Assembly (NCBI GenBank): GCA_006503535.1
Contig: QYRS01000005.1
Span: 434,001-498,000 of the forward strand
DNA: 64,000 nt
Source of the DNA: Arthrinium phaeospermum
Lineage: Eukaryota > Ascomycota > Sordariomycetes > Amphisphaeriales > Apiosporaceae
Reading direction: 5' to 3'
A program made the position numbers and the translations under genes. How positions within the stretch are numbered: the stretch's first letter is position 1; each line of letters opens with the position of its first letter. The notes below the pieces were generated by a model that saw only the letters and a program-made list of their open reading frames with translations, made no database searches and was not told the origin of the DNA. Positions 1 through 11,391 of the stretch are shown one piece after another.

Positions 1-816
1 CTTGGAGGCGAGCTCCTTCTGTTCCTCCTTCACCAGATCCAGCTTATCCGATACACCGTAGTCCTCCGCAATCTCCGTCACTTGAGCCAGCTCCTGGCCG
101 AAGGGGTGGGTCGAAGGTGTTAACTCATGCCTCCTTGTCGACCGCTGTCGAACTGGCGGAACTGGCGTAGAAGCCGTCACGGATGGTGTTATGGAAGATG
201 CAGACACTGGCGGGGCGATAGGTTTGCTTCGGCTGTAGGAAGTCGACGAGATAGATGTTGCCGTAGTCGATGTGGAAGAAGACCGGGACAAGGAGAAGCT
301 ACCCTTGGAAGAGGCCGTGTGCAACGATTGGTTCGAATAACGAGCAGCTTGCTTTTGAGCCAAATTGTCGTAGGATGCCTTCTTGGTGTGAGAAGGGGCT
401 CGCTTCGGAATCGAAGGGGCCTCGTTGACCCGGGGAGGCGCCTTTTGACCAGGAGCTGTAAAGTAACAAGACAGATGGTTGGGCTCCGGCGAGCTGGCAC
501 GCTCCTCGACCGAGGCTACGTCAGGACTGGTAGGGGGCGAGGATGCGTTGGTATGAGCATCCGACTCATCATCCGAGGACTTGGAGTTTGATGACGATAC
601 AGAGCGGGCTGACTGAGGATGGAGATCTGGCGCGTTGTACGCAAGCATATTTGTCGTGTGGGTGAGTTCCATAGGCGAGGATATCTTGTTGCGAATAGAT
701 CCGGAAGACCCGAAGCCCCGGGTCACCGTGTTGCTGCGCTGCGGGGCGCCCGCATCTTTGAGGTCTATGGAATGCTGCTTTGAGCGCCGGGTGGTGAAAG
801 CACGGGCGAGAGACAT
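1..816 (-). CDS. Serine-rich hypothetical protein, 5' part (runs off the window)
   Basis: The minus strand is open without a stop from an ATG at 816 to the window edge (272 codons), so the C-terminus is missing. The start MSLARAFTTRR is the first in-frame ATG after a long pyrimidine-rich leader. The protein is rich in Ser, Thr and Pro. It has a basic N-terminus, an SSDDESD acidic cluster near residue 80, a poly-Ser/Thr stretch around residues 165-195, and a more ordered-looking segment near the break (HPFGQELAQVTEIAEDYGV, about residues 235-255). No catalytic motif or membrane segment is visible. The composition suggests a largely disordered, possibly phosphorylated, cytosolic or nuclear protein. 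I do not recognise a named family. The uninterrupted frame and codon usage make it a real gene. Confidence 0.82.
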   Translation of the reverse strand, partial: MSLARAFTTRRSKQHSIDLKDAGAPQRSNTVTRGFGSSGSIRNKISSPMELTHTTNMLAYNAPDLHPQSARSVSSSNSKSSDDESDAHTNASSPPTSPDVASVEERASSPEPNHLSCYFTAPGQKAPPRVNEAPSIPKRAPSHTKKASYDNLAQKQAARYSNQSLHTASSKGSFSLSRSSSTSTTATSISSTSYSRSKPIAPPVSASSITPSVTASTPVPPVRQRSTRRHELTPSTHPFGQELAQVTEIAEDYGVSDKLDLVKEEQKELASK

Positions 817-3800
817 GTTGAGCTTGGTTGGCGGGGCGCTCGGGAATCTTGGCAAACTTGAGGGGAGAACTGATGGATTGCCAAAGCTCGAGCGGGTCGA
901 GTGTGGCTTCTCCAGAGATATAAGGCGCGAGAAAAAGCAGATGACGACAAATCTGACAGGTGATTTTTCTGGACGGTCTGGTATAGCTCGAAGACAAGAG
1001 AGGGTTTGACTCTGGAGGCTAAAACCAGCAGGAGTGATGCAACCTTTTTTTTAGTGGTGTGGGCAATGTGACAATCCTTGATCCTGCCTAGAGCGTCAAA
1101 GAGTTGCAGCAATAGGCGGCAGTCTGCAGCACTGCGGTCGTCGCGTGTCGCTTGAATAGATCCGTCTGTTGAGCTTGTGCCACAATAAATGTCACCTTGA
1201 TTCGGAAGGTGTTTTGGCGATTTGGAGTCAGATGGGCCGCCTGTTTGGAGACAGCCTATGAGGACCCTGAAGAAACAGCGCCGTGACACTCGCTGTGTTA
1301 GTCAACGTCACTCGAGAATACACCAAGTTCCAATGGTCCGGTGCGATCCTCGCCTTGTCCAACACCGTTTGATTTGCAACGAAACAAAATGCACTGGGAG
1401 TCCCAAGTGCGATTGCTGCAACAGCTTCGTTTCCTGCCGTAGGACCAAAAACTAAGAATGGCCGAGACTGGGTTTTGGCGCGCAGCAAAGATCCCTGGCA
1501 GACAATGCGGTTAAATGCTGTGAGAGGCGGTAAAAGCCGATGGGGAAGAGGAATCGAAGGGAAAAAAGCGCTGTTGTTGGGTTGACTGTTGAATCCAAGT
1601 CAAAACAACCAAGACTTGATCGCAGTCTGAAAGTCCAGCTAAATGCGTCGTCGTTGGGAAACCGTTCCTTTCAAAGGCGGGCTTGTAGTGAAGTAGACAG
1701 AGAGAGAGAGAAAGATGCCGTGCTGCGTGGACGGCGTTGTGCGTGTGTCGTTTGCTTATGTGAAAGGAGCGGTGTTGTTGCTTGCTTCTTCAAGTTTGAC
1801 CGGTTGCAGGTACGTTGGTCGAGTACGGCAATTCTTGCGGTCGTGGTGTGCTATAGCCAACCTTCTTTGCGATAATGAATAGACCCGCCCAACTATATCG
1901 TTTTGCGGCTTGCTGTTGTACCAGACAGGAAACAGTGAAACAACCAGGTTTCTCAGGGATTGTGGTGAAGAATAAAGTGGTTTGCGAGAGAAAAGAATGG
2001 CTTCCACGGGGCCGGTGAGCAAGGTCGAGAAGCAGAGACCTGCGTTACCAAGCGACTGTATAGAGAGTGACTTGTGGGAGGGAGAGGAAGTTTGGAAAAA
2101 GTCCCGGCAACACCAAAAAGAGAGTTGGAATGTGAAGGTGTGGATAGTCGACGACAGATGCATAGACGACCTCGAGGGGGAGATGGAGATGGGGACCACC
2201 TTCGGTAATAAAAACGCGTGTGGGCCTCGAGGATAGAGGAAGGAAACCAACGATATGCGGAGGGCTGCCAGGGCAGGAGCAGGGGAGATCCTAGGATAGA
2301 GCTTTCCTTTGATACTACACTAGGCAGGGCCTGGGCAGGGGTGGTGGTGAATGGGTGCAGGTCGACGACGACGATTATTATGGGCACCCAACATGCACCA
2401 CTTGATTCATTCTAGACTCACCTTCTGTCCTACAGCTTCTAAGACTTCTATTATATGCTTCCTTTTTTGTTTACTCCTGACTTAGCACAGCCAAGTGAGC
2501 CCCCTGAGCTTTGGTGCTATCTTTTGCGGAGGAAGAAGAGCAGAGAAGAAAAAAACAAATAAACATGTAAAGTGGTCGGTCATTCTGTATGATTCAGCTT
2601 GCCGGACTCCTGTCAAAAAAGCAAGAGTTGACCCACGATGCACGCCACCCTCCACCACCCTTCCAGGGCCTGCTACTAGTAACTAGATACTGCCTGCTGC
2701 TCCCACGCGCACAAACTACTGCAACATGGCGCCGTAAATAGGCACTTAGTTACGTTCTCGCTACGGTAGATTAGCGCAGATTAGCAGCAGGGGAGAGAGC
2801 GCAAGGCGGAGGAGGTGAAAAGGGATGGCTCTGACGACGAACCAACAGACGACAGACCAACTGCCAACCCTCATGCGCTCTACTCTAACGAAGACGGGCG
2901 GGAGAAAACCCTTGTCCATCTTCCCACTTGACGCGCCTGCCACTACGACTACTACCTATGCTAAGGTCACTACATGTGCTACTACTGTATGCCGGACCAC
3001 GACGCTTTTAGGCTAGAACTGGGCGGCGAACAAGCGCATCAACTCGGGCCTGATAGGCCTATCCATTTCGGGGAGGCCAATCACGTTGGCTTGTTTCCCT
3101 GATGCCCTCTTGTTTGCTGCCACCCCTTGTCTGCCCCTCCCGGTCGGGCAGGGGTTTAGGGCAGCCTAGGCCAGGGGGGTGGTTCGGTCCACGCTGGAGG
3201 GAGAATGCAAGCAGCAAGTGCAGGCCAATGATTTACCTCTCACCAATGCAGGTACAGCAGGTGCAGGCGGTTTGTACCACTATGACCGCAAACAGTTACC
3301 GACTACTCATGTCGAGCCATTCCTGTTCCTGTTCCTGAATTAACCCTGACAAAGCTGATGGCAAAGAGATTTTTTTTTTCCCAGTTGGTGGAAACGATCG
3401 TCCCCTCCATCTGCATGTTCAAAAGGTTTTTGTGCTTGCATTTCTTGGGTGCATTACGTGGTCGCCCACTGTCGCACCACAAATCTTTGCGTTGCTTCTT
3501 TCGCATGAACCGGTTGATTCACTCACTCCTCAGCAATGGATGGATGCGCTGGGCGTGCGTGCGTCAGTCGGCCGTGGCACGAAATTGGGCCAGATTGCCC
3601 AGGAGCCAGATGCCAGGGCGATTTATCTCAGGTCAAGCATTGCTGGAGCCGCCATGTGCTCATCATCAATGCGCCTGAATGGAGTTCAACTTAGGGGCAT
3701 GCGTGATGCGCCCATATCCATCCAGACCAAGTCCCTTCGGGCAAAAAAGGGAAGAAGCCAAGCCCAGTTCTGCCCAGTGCCCAGGGTCGGCATCCACAAG

Positions 3801-5022
3801 GAAAGAGATCCCCTCTTGGCGTAATCCCTCGCATTGGCCACGAGCCGTTCCCTGCACAAGGGCTGTCTGTTCTGGTCTGTAGTTGAAACGAACGAGGCGC
3901 GGGCTTGCGGCTAGCTGATTGGCTGGGTGTTCCAGGCCTTGATTGGATATCTCCGATCCCAGCGTTTCAGCATCCGTCTTGCCGTCACCTCTCATCCAAA
4001 CATGCACTGTCGTCACCACCAACACCACCAACCCGCCATGTCGGTCGGGAAACGCCTAACGATCATCCGGCAAGAATGGAAGAGCCACACCGTCCATAGT
4101 TGACTGACAACTGACAACTCACCACCACCTTTCCCTTAGAAAATGGGTGTGATCGCGCGCGAAAAGGGCAACTCGCTCGCTAAGCCTCTCACTGCAGCGC
4201 AAGGGCCGCCGACTACCAACTCCACTTACCAACCGATGGTGTGAAGCATCGCGTAGGAAGGCACACAGCTACGCAAAGAATGTCGGTTTTTGCCTATTAC
4301 GGCAACCATTGGGAATGATTCAGTCCGTCGACGGTTCTCTTTCCGACATGCACAGTCTTGCAATCGACGCGTGGCACAACGCCAATTGAGGGCCAAACGC
4401 GCCTCTCCACCAGCTATCGATCACATTATTCATGTTCTAAACTACTGTACAAATCCTCACTATGGCGAGCCTCCTGCTGAAGTACCAGTGGCTCCTAACC
4501 CTTTGAAAAGCTTGCAAGCGAGCGACGCCGTCCACGTTATAGTGGCAGCTGTCTAGCAAAGCCGAGTCATGCTCAGCCGCGCGACGGCTGTACACTGCCT
4601 ATACGCGACACGGGAATATGAAATGTATGCGGGCACGTTGAGTTCAAACATTCATCATCACAGGTCTCTGGATTCGCTGCCCGCAGCACCAGTTTCCCCT
4701 TTTCAACGATTGATGCTACGTTACACTACACCACACAGCTACAGGAAGCGTGCCACATAACCTGCGTGTCTTACTTGTGGCTTTGATTAACATACAATAG
4801 TTCTGAACAATGTTGTAACTCAGCTTCTGCTGTTAGTAGTCTCATGTTGGTTCATCCTATACTAAGATGGAAATTGTTTAATTCATCCCAGCTACACAAG
4901 GTTTAGGTGACATCCAACAGATTAAGCTGTAAACTCGGATGATCGCTAGCAGGGGAAACCCTCACAGGGGTAGCCTGACACACATGCCAAAGTCGAAAAC
5001 TTCAAACTGGGCTGATGAACCG
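817..5022. other. 4.2-kb intergenic region with long pyrimidine-rich leader
   Basis: I see no convincing coding region here. Read on the minus strand, about 817-2400 is rich in C/T runs and resembles the long 5' leader or promoter of the serine-rich gene, possibly spliced. Beyond about 2450 there are only short frames without family resemblance. The last 100 bp or so before 5023 should hold the 3' UTR of PWP1. Confidence 0.5.
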
Positions 5023-6732
5023 CTAATCCTCCTCCATCGAGTCTGCATCGCTATCCTGACCGTCCTCCTCGTCGTCATCCTCCTCATCCTCCTCACCCTC
5101 GTCCGAATCAGAGCTGCTGTCGTCTGCAGCAACACCCACAAGCTTGTCTTCAACAAAGTCGGCTTGCGGCTGGTTGGCCATCTTATTGCCAAAAGCTTTG
5201 CGCACAGAGGCGTTGGTGCTTGTGTCCCAGATGTGCATGGTGCCTTTGCTTCCCGCTACTGCAAGCCTGAACGCCACATCGACGTCAGGCGCGAAAGTTG
5301 CCGAGAAGACGCGGCCGACGTCCAGGTTGCGCGACACTACCATCTGCGGGCCGGTAGGCGTTATGTTCCATAATTTGACGGTCTTGTCAGTGGAGCCAGT
5401 AGCCATGAAGCCGGGAATTTGGCTATTGACGTCAAACGACGAGAGAGACTCGTCGTGAGCTTGCAGGGTCCACAAGGGCTTGCTCTGTGACGGGCTTGAG
5501 GGCGCGTTTCGGGCATCGTGATAGTGAATGATACCATTTTCGGTCGAGGCGAAAAAGCAGTTCGGATCATGCGGATCCCACCTGACGTTCTCGACATCGC
5601 TCTCGACACCCCATCGATGCACCTTGGCGTCAGGGGCTCGCATATCTGCCGCGACTATTGTTCGATCGTAACTGCCACTCAGCAGTACAGTCGACTCTAC
5701 CGTGTGCCATGCAAGCGAGCAAACCTTGTCGGTATGGTAGGAGTAAGACTTGGCGCACTTGGTGGTGTTCAGGTCCCATAGCTTGACAGTCTTGTCAGCA
5801 GAGGCGGATGCCAGGAGGTTTCTGTGTTTCCGGTTGGCAGCCAGGGACAAGACTGCATCGACATGGTACTCGTCGTTGGCCTTCTTCGACTTCTTCTTCT
5901 TCTTCTTCTTTTTCTCGTCCTCGGGATTGCCGCCCTGGCCCAGGATGGCGTTGGGATACATGCAGTCCACCGTATCCAGATCCCAGATCTCGATATCGGG
6001 ATCCATTGTGCCTATCGCTACGAAGTTGGCGGCTGAGCTCTGCTGCTCAACGGCCTGTTTGCCGACAGCGACGTCCAACCACTCAACGCAGAGCGGGATG
6101 GCAGGAAGCATGATGTCGTGATGCACGTAGAGGTTATCTGAGTCGTCTTCGTACACGTAGACCTCAAGATGCGCCAGCTCATCCTCGACCTTGGCGGCTA
6201 ATAAGAGGTTATCTGTTGCCAGAATTTGGAGGTCCTCCCGGTCCTCGTCTTCGTCGTCTTGGCCGTCGGGTATCGTGATGTATGGGTCCTCCTTGTTGGA
6301 ATCGTAATACGCCAGGGACTTGACGTTGCCGAACATGTCCATCTTCTGTCCCTCTGGCTGATCCTCGTCGTCATCATCGTAATGTTCCAGGTCGTACTCT
6401 TTCAGATCGTCATCGTTAACATCAACTCTGCGATGCACATTAGCGAAAACTCAATGTCTTAACTGATACTTTGTTGCATACTCTTCCTCGTCCTCATCCA
6501 TTGCGCCCTCATTGGATGCGTCCTTTGTGCTGGCGCCATCCTCTCCCTGGAGCTTCGCGCCACCGTCCTGTTCCTCCTGGGCCTCCTCGAGGTCGTCATT
6601 TGCGTCGTCCAATTTCAGCTTCGCGAGCTCTGCGATGCGCTCAAACTCGGCCTCGTCGAAGGTGTACTTCTTGGGGAACGGCGCCGCGAAGCCGCGCGGC
6701 ACCCAAGTCGCTGTTGTGATCATGGAAGACAT
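5023..6732 (-). CDS. PWP1: PWP1-type WD40 ribosome biogenesis protein
   Basis: Periodic tryptophan protein 1 homologue, a nucleolar WD40 protein needed for large-subunit ribosome assembly. Coding exons are 6470-6732 and 5023-6427, giving 555 aa (yeast Pwp1 is 576). The N-terminus MITTATWVPRGFAAPFPKKY is the family signature. The first ATG (6732) adds three residues before a second ATG at 6723. A 42-bp intron (6428-6469) joins YATK to VDVNDDD. Next come an acidic DDDDE stretch, a lysine run near residues 259-270, and WD repeats with clear SADKTVKLWDL and STDKTVKLWNI units. The C-terminal 40 residues are almost purely Asp/Glu/Ser. It is divergent from PRP16, with 617 bp between the start codons. 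Identity is secure; the exact donor of the tiny intron is the least certain point. Confidence 0.95.
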
Positions 6733-7349
6733 GTTCAGTGATCGCTACTTCCCAGGTAACAGACCAAAAGACTCAGAACTCGAAATAGTTCTGTCAGTAC
6801 TGCCTTTGGCTGGAAGAAATGCAGTTCCTGAGCTGGAAAGTGCCCCGCTGTGACTGCCAAATTCAATACCTCTAAACTTCCAAAATTTTGAAAAATTTAG
6901 CGGGGCTTATCTTATCTGAGATGCCTAAATCAACCCAAAGTACCTGCGCACTTCCCAATTGGAGCCTTCAGATGCCCATCCTTCAGCATATGCTGATAGG
7001 AATTCGATGGTGTTCATAGATTCACATGATCTCCCATAGTCGGTGCTTTCATGCATACTCCAATTCATATCTTCGTGCAGCTATATTTACCTCAGCAACG
7101 TCTTCATATTATGATGTCACTGAATAGGCAGAAGGTAACGAAATAGTTTCCGTACTTACATTGAGTTTGGGCTACAGCCAATCAAGAGGCACTAGCCACT
7201 GTCAGATCCAACATTGAAACACTGCCCAGCTTGAGCTCCTTTGGTACGTACCTGCGCTCACCGGAGTTACGAGGTTACTGTTTTCTTTCCATCAAATACA
7301 CTTAGCTTTCGGCAGACCCTGCATCCATCAACATCGCAATTTCGAGGCC
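6733..7349. promoter_or_regulatory. Divergent promoter between PWP1 and PRP16
   Basis: 617 bp separate the two start codons of divergently transcribed genes, so both promoters must lie here. No gene is visible, and I see no single convincing TATA box. The part next to PWP1 is AT-richer than the coding sequence. Co-regulation of the two RNA-metabolism genes is only an inference from position. Confidence 0.6.
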
Positions 7350-10331
7350 ATGGATCGTGACTCCCGAGATTTCAGTCCCAAGCGACGGAAGGTCGACTTC
7401 AACCCTCTCAGGTCCGACGATAGATATGCATCCCTCCCTAAACGGCCCCATCGATTCGCAAACGACGGCAATAATGGCTCCTCAACACCGCGGAGGAATT
7501 TCGCCGCCACGCCACGACAGGAGGAGTTCGATGCCCAGAAAGAACCCCGTGTGAGCGCCGAGGACGAGACGGCACTTGACCGAGACTGGTACCTGGGCGA
7601 CGAGAATGGCCACACCTTCGGCGACGAGTCGCACGATCCGTTCAGCAGCTACGACGCGACATGGGTAGACCAGCGCCAGCGCGAGGAAGCCCTGGTCGAG
7701 AAGAAATCGGGGCAAATGCGTCACATGAATGCACGGCAGATGCAGAAACAGAAGGATGTCGATGCTTGGGAGACGAACCGGATGCTCACCTCCGGTGTAG
7801 CCCAGCGACGCGGGATGGACGATGACTTTGCCGACGACGACGAAGGCACCAGAGTTCACTTGTTGGTCCATGACCTGAAGCCGCCGTTCCTCGATGGCCG
7901 GACCGTCTTCACGAAACAGCTGGAGCCCGTACCGGCCGTGAAGGACTACCAGAGTGATATGGCCGTCTTTAGTCGCAAGGGGAGTCGCGCTGTAAAGGAC
8001 AGGAGGCAACAGAGGGAGCGCCAGCGGCAGGCCCAGCAAGCTACGAATTTGGCAGGTACAAATCTCGGCAACATCATGGGCGTTAAAGAGGACGAAGGAG
8101 ACAGCGCACTGCCAATCGCCGCCGAAGAAGAAGAGGCCAAGCCAGCCGGGAACAAGTTCAGCGAACACCTGAAGAAGAACGAAGGAGCGAGTGATTTCAG
8201 TCAAAGCAAGACGCTGAGAGAGCAGCGCGAGTTTTTGCCAGCTTTTGCCGTTCGAGAAGACCTACTACGCGTTATCCGCGATAATCAAGTCGTGATCGTG
8301 GTGGGCGAAACCGGTTCGGGAAAAACCACACAACTGACGCAATTCCTCTACGAAGATGGGTACGGAAGCCTGGGCTTAATCGGATGTACCCAGCCTAGGC
8401 GAGTCGCAGCCATGAGTGTAGCCAAACGTGTGGCCGAGGAAATGGAGGTGACCCTAGGAAGTCTTGTCGGGTATGCCATTCGATTCGAGGATTGCACCAG
8501 CAAGGAGACCGTGATCAAGTACATGACCGACGGTGTTTTGCTGCGAGAGTCCCTGAATGAACAAGATCTTGATCGCTACTCCTGCGTGATCATGGACGAG
8601 GCACACGAGAGAGCCCTGAACACGGACGTTTTGATGGGCTTGTTCAAGAAAATTCTACGGCGGCGGCGCGACCTGAAGCTCATCGTCACCTCGGCTACTA
8701 TGAACTCGAAACGGTTCTCCGAGTTCTTTGGTGGTGCACCTGAGTTTTTCATCCCCGGCCGAACCTTCCCAGTCGATGTCATGTTTCATCGCTCACCGGT
8801 AGAGGATTACGTGGACCAAGCTGTGCAACAAGTCTTGGCCATTCATGTTTCCATGGGGGCTGGAGATATCCTGGTCTTCATGACTGGTCAAGAAGATATC
8901 GAGTGTACTTGTGAGCTGGTCAGAGAACGGCTGAGCGCGCTGAATGATCCACCGGAGCTTAGCATCCTGCCTATCTACAGTCAGATGCCTGCAGATTTGC
9001 AGGCCAAGATTTTCGACAGGGCAGCTCCTGGCGTGCGGAAGTGCATTGTCGCTACCAACATTGCCGAGACCAGTTTGACAGTCGACGGTATCATGTATGT
9101 CGTTGACAGCGGATTTTCGAAGCTCAAGGTATACAACCCACGCATGGGTATGGACGCCCTTCAGATCACTCCCATTTCCCAGGCAAATGCCGGCCAACGT
9201 GCGGGTCGTGCAGGTCGTACCGGGCCTGGAAAAGCGTTCCGGCTTTTCACCGAAAAGGCCTACAAGGATGAGCTCTACATCGCGACCATCCCCGAGATTC
9301 AAAGAACGAACCTCAGCAATACAGTGCTGCTCTTGAAGTCACTTGGGGTCAGAGACCTTCTCGACTTCGACTTCATGGATCCTCCGCCCCAGGAAGTCAT
9401 TACCACTTCGCTATTTGATCTCTGGGCACTGGGCGCGCTCGACAACATTGGTGAACTGACAGACCTTGGCTCGAAGATGAACGCCTTTCCCATGGACCCA
9501 CCTTTGGCCAAGCTGCTGATCATGTCCGAGCAATACGGTTGCAGCGAGGAAATGGTGACGATTGTGTCCATGCTCTCGGTCCCCAACGTCTTTTACCGTC
9601 CAAAGGAGCGCCAGGAAGAATCGGATGCTGCCCGCGAGAAGTTCTTCGTCCCCGAGTCGGATCACTTGACCTATCTCCATGTCTATTCGCAGTGGAAGTC
9701 CAACGGCTATTCCGACGGTTGGTCTACGCGCCACTTCCTCCATCCGAAATCGCTCCACCGTGCTCGGGAGATCCGGACACAGTTGCTGGATATCATGAAA
9801 ATGCAGAAAATGGAAATGATCAGCTGCGGCACTGACTGGGACGTGATCCGAAAGTGCATCTGCTCAGGTTACTACCATCAAGCGGCCAAAGTCAAAGGTA
9901 TTGGCGAGTACGTCAATCTGCGCACCTCGGTCACCGTGCAGCTGCACCCAACGAGTGCGCTATACGGCTTGGGCTTCTTGCCCGACTACGTCGTGTATCA
10001 CGAACTCATCTTGACTTCCAAGGAGTACATGTCGACCGTGACTTCGGTCGACCCCCACTGGCTGGCCGAGCTCGGTGGCGTCTTCTACTCGGTGAAAGAG
10101 AAGGGCTACTCTGCCCGAGAAAAGCGCATCACCGAGGTCGAATTCAACCGGAAGATGGAGATCGAGGCAAAGATGGCCGAGGACAAGCTGAAAGAGGAGG
10201 AGAGATTACGCAACGAAGAGGAAGGTTCGAAGCGCGTTAAGCCGGCCGCCGCGGAGAAGGCCGGCAAGAAGATTGTCACTTCGGGTGCTGTGAAAAAGCC
10301 CGCCATCAAGCGAAAAGCACGAGGGTTTTAA
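7350..10331 (+). CDS. PRP16: Pre-mRNA splicing DEAH-box helicase Prp16
   Basis: Spliceosomal RNA-dependent ATPase (DHX38 in humans) that remodels the spliceosome between the two transesterification steps. Single exon of 993 aa, slightly shorter than yeast Prp16 (1071). Walker [12 protein letters not shown] begins near residue 319, DEAH near 416, SAT in [11 protein letters not shown] near 448, and motif [14 protein letters not shown] near 616. The HA2 and OB-fold regions follow. The C-terminus is Lys/Glu-rich and ends AIKRKARGF. The N-terminal 270 residues are charged and low-complexity, as usual for this protein, and include the [11 protein letters not shown] nuclear-localisation-like motif. 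The ATG at 7350 follows a purine at -3 and is the first in frame. Confidence 0.96.
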   Translation: MDRDSRDFSPKRRKVDFNPLRSDDRYASLPKRPHRFANDGNNGSSTPRRNFAATPRQEEFDAQKEPRVSAEDETALDRDWYLGDENGHTFGDESHDPFSSYDATWVDQRQREEALVEKKSGQMRHMNARQMQKQKDVDAWETNRMLTSGVAQRRGMDDDFADDDEGTRVHLLVHDLKPPFLDGRTVFTKQLEPVPAVKDYQSDMAVFSRKGSRAVKDRRQQRERQRQAQQATNLAGTNLGNIMGVKEDEGDSALPIAAEEEEAKPAGNKFSEHLKKNEGASDFSQSKTLREQREFLPAFAVREDLLRVIRDNQVVIVVGETGSGKTTQLTQFLYEDGYGSLGLIGCTQPRRVAAMSVAKRVAEEMEVTLGSLVGYAIRFEDCTSKETVIKYMTDGVLLRESLNEQDLDRYSCVIMDEAHERALNTDVLMGLFKKILRRRRDLKLIVTSATMNSKRFSEFFGGAPEFFIPGRTFPVDVMFHRSPVEDYVDQAVQQVLAIHVSMGAGDILVFMTGQEDIECTCELVRERLSALNDPPELSILPIYSQMPADLQAKIFDRAAPGVRKCIVATNIAETSLTVDGIMYVVDSGFSKLKVYNPRMGMDALQITPISQANAGQRAGRAGRTGPGKAFRLFTEKAYKDELYIATIPEIQRTNLSNTVLLLKSLGVRDLLDFDFMDPPPQEVITTSLFDLWALGALDNIGELTDLGSKMNAFPMDPPLAKLLIMSEQYGCSEEMVTIVSMLSVPNVFYRPKERQEESDAAREKFFVPESDHLTYLHVYSQWKSNGYSDGWSTRHFLHPKSLHRAREIRTQLLDIMKMQKMEMISCGTDWDVIRKCICSGYYHQAAKVKGIGEYVNLRTSVTVQLHPTSALYGLGFLPDYVVYHELILTSKEYMSTVTSVDPHWLAELGGVFYSVKEKGYSAREKRITEVEFNRKMEIEAKMAEDKLKEEERLRNEEEGSKRVKPAAAEKAGKKIVTSGAVKKPAIKRKARGF

Positions 10332-11391
10332 CGAGGATGCCGCTGCTATGTCCTCACCAACTGCCGGCCTGATAGATAAGACAGTCTCTAGCCCGGCATG
10401 CCAGACATTACGAAGCGACTTGCATTGAAACCAATGTGTCTCAACCACAAACATCGGATTGAGAAGAGACCATATGCCCCAAGCACCTGGGTCTGGGCCT
10501 GGGCCTGGGCCTGGGTTGAACGTGGGGACAGTTCGAAATGCAGATACCCGTATCAGGACAATAAGGGAATCAGTGGCTCCTCCCCTCACGCCAAGGATTT
10601 TACCCGTAAAGATGGAAAACAAGCCCCATTGGGTCTTATTCTATCATTGGACAGCTGGCGATGAAACAATCAATGAACAGGGGGTTTTTCGCAATGGCCG
10701 TTCTCACGATGCAGGAAAATACGGGGCTGTCTAAGACTGGAGGCTGACACACTCGAGTCACGCTCGATACCTACATTAGAATCATCCGACGGCGAGATAC
10801 CTGCTGACATTTGGATATGCAGCTAACTCTGGCCCGGCAGCTGTCACTTAGCCCCACACAAATCGCGTTAGGGGAGGTTTCTTGTATATATATTGATACA
10901 TATTACCTTCTTACACTGTTCACTCCTATCTTACAGACGGGGGCAGACCATAGCATAGAACGACCCAAGGTTTCTTGAAGTTGCTTACTACTTTTTCTTC
11001 CTTCCTCGTGCACACTCGTGGCGTAAGTGACACGTCAAGCCCGTTGTCATCGGCATCAAACAACCTTGCCCGAACTTACTTTACGGCTCGGAAACTTTGC
11101 ACAGCAACCTCCATCATCCCCCCGCCTAGGTCCGTTACTGCATGACTTCAACATTGCAGAAACAGGTGCGGAGAGTTAGGAAGGAGATGGGGACCTGCGT
11201 GGCAGCCTGCACATAATGAAGTGTGGAGAGGCACATGGGGAGAAACCCGCCAAGTTCGTCCGTGGACGGCAATGAGGAAACCCACGAGCAACAATAGCAA
11301 ATACCACCAGTGGAACGAAATCGCTGCATCCGCCCCCAAGTATAGGACGTGACGGACCAAAGCAGAGTTGGCCGCTACGGGTACAGAGAAG
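10332..11391. other. Intergenic region with a GGGCCT-type tandem repeat
   Basis: 3' flank of PRP16 and presumed promoter of the next plus-strand gene. The only structured element is the short G-rich hexamer array near 10487-10516. Short frames on both strands have no family resemblance. Confidence 0.5.
10487..10516. repeat. GGGCCT hexanucleotide tandem repeat
   Basis: About five imperfect copies of a CTGGGC/T hexamer lie about 160 bp downstream of the PRP16 stop. The G-tracts fall on the plus strand. A related hexamer array occurs in the first intron of the J-domain gene at about 19 kb. Confidence 0.75.
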
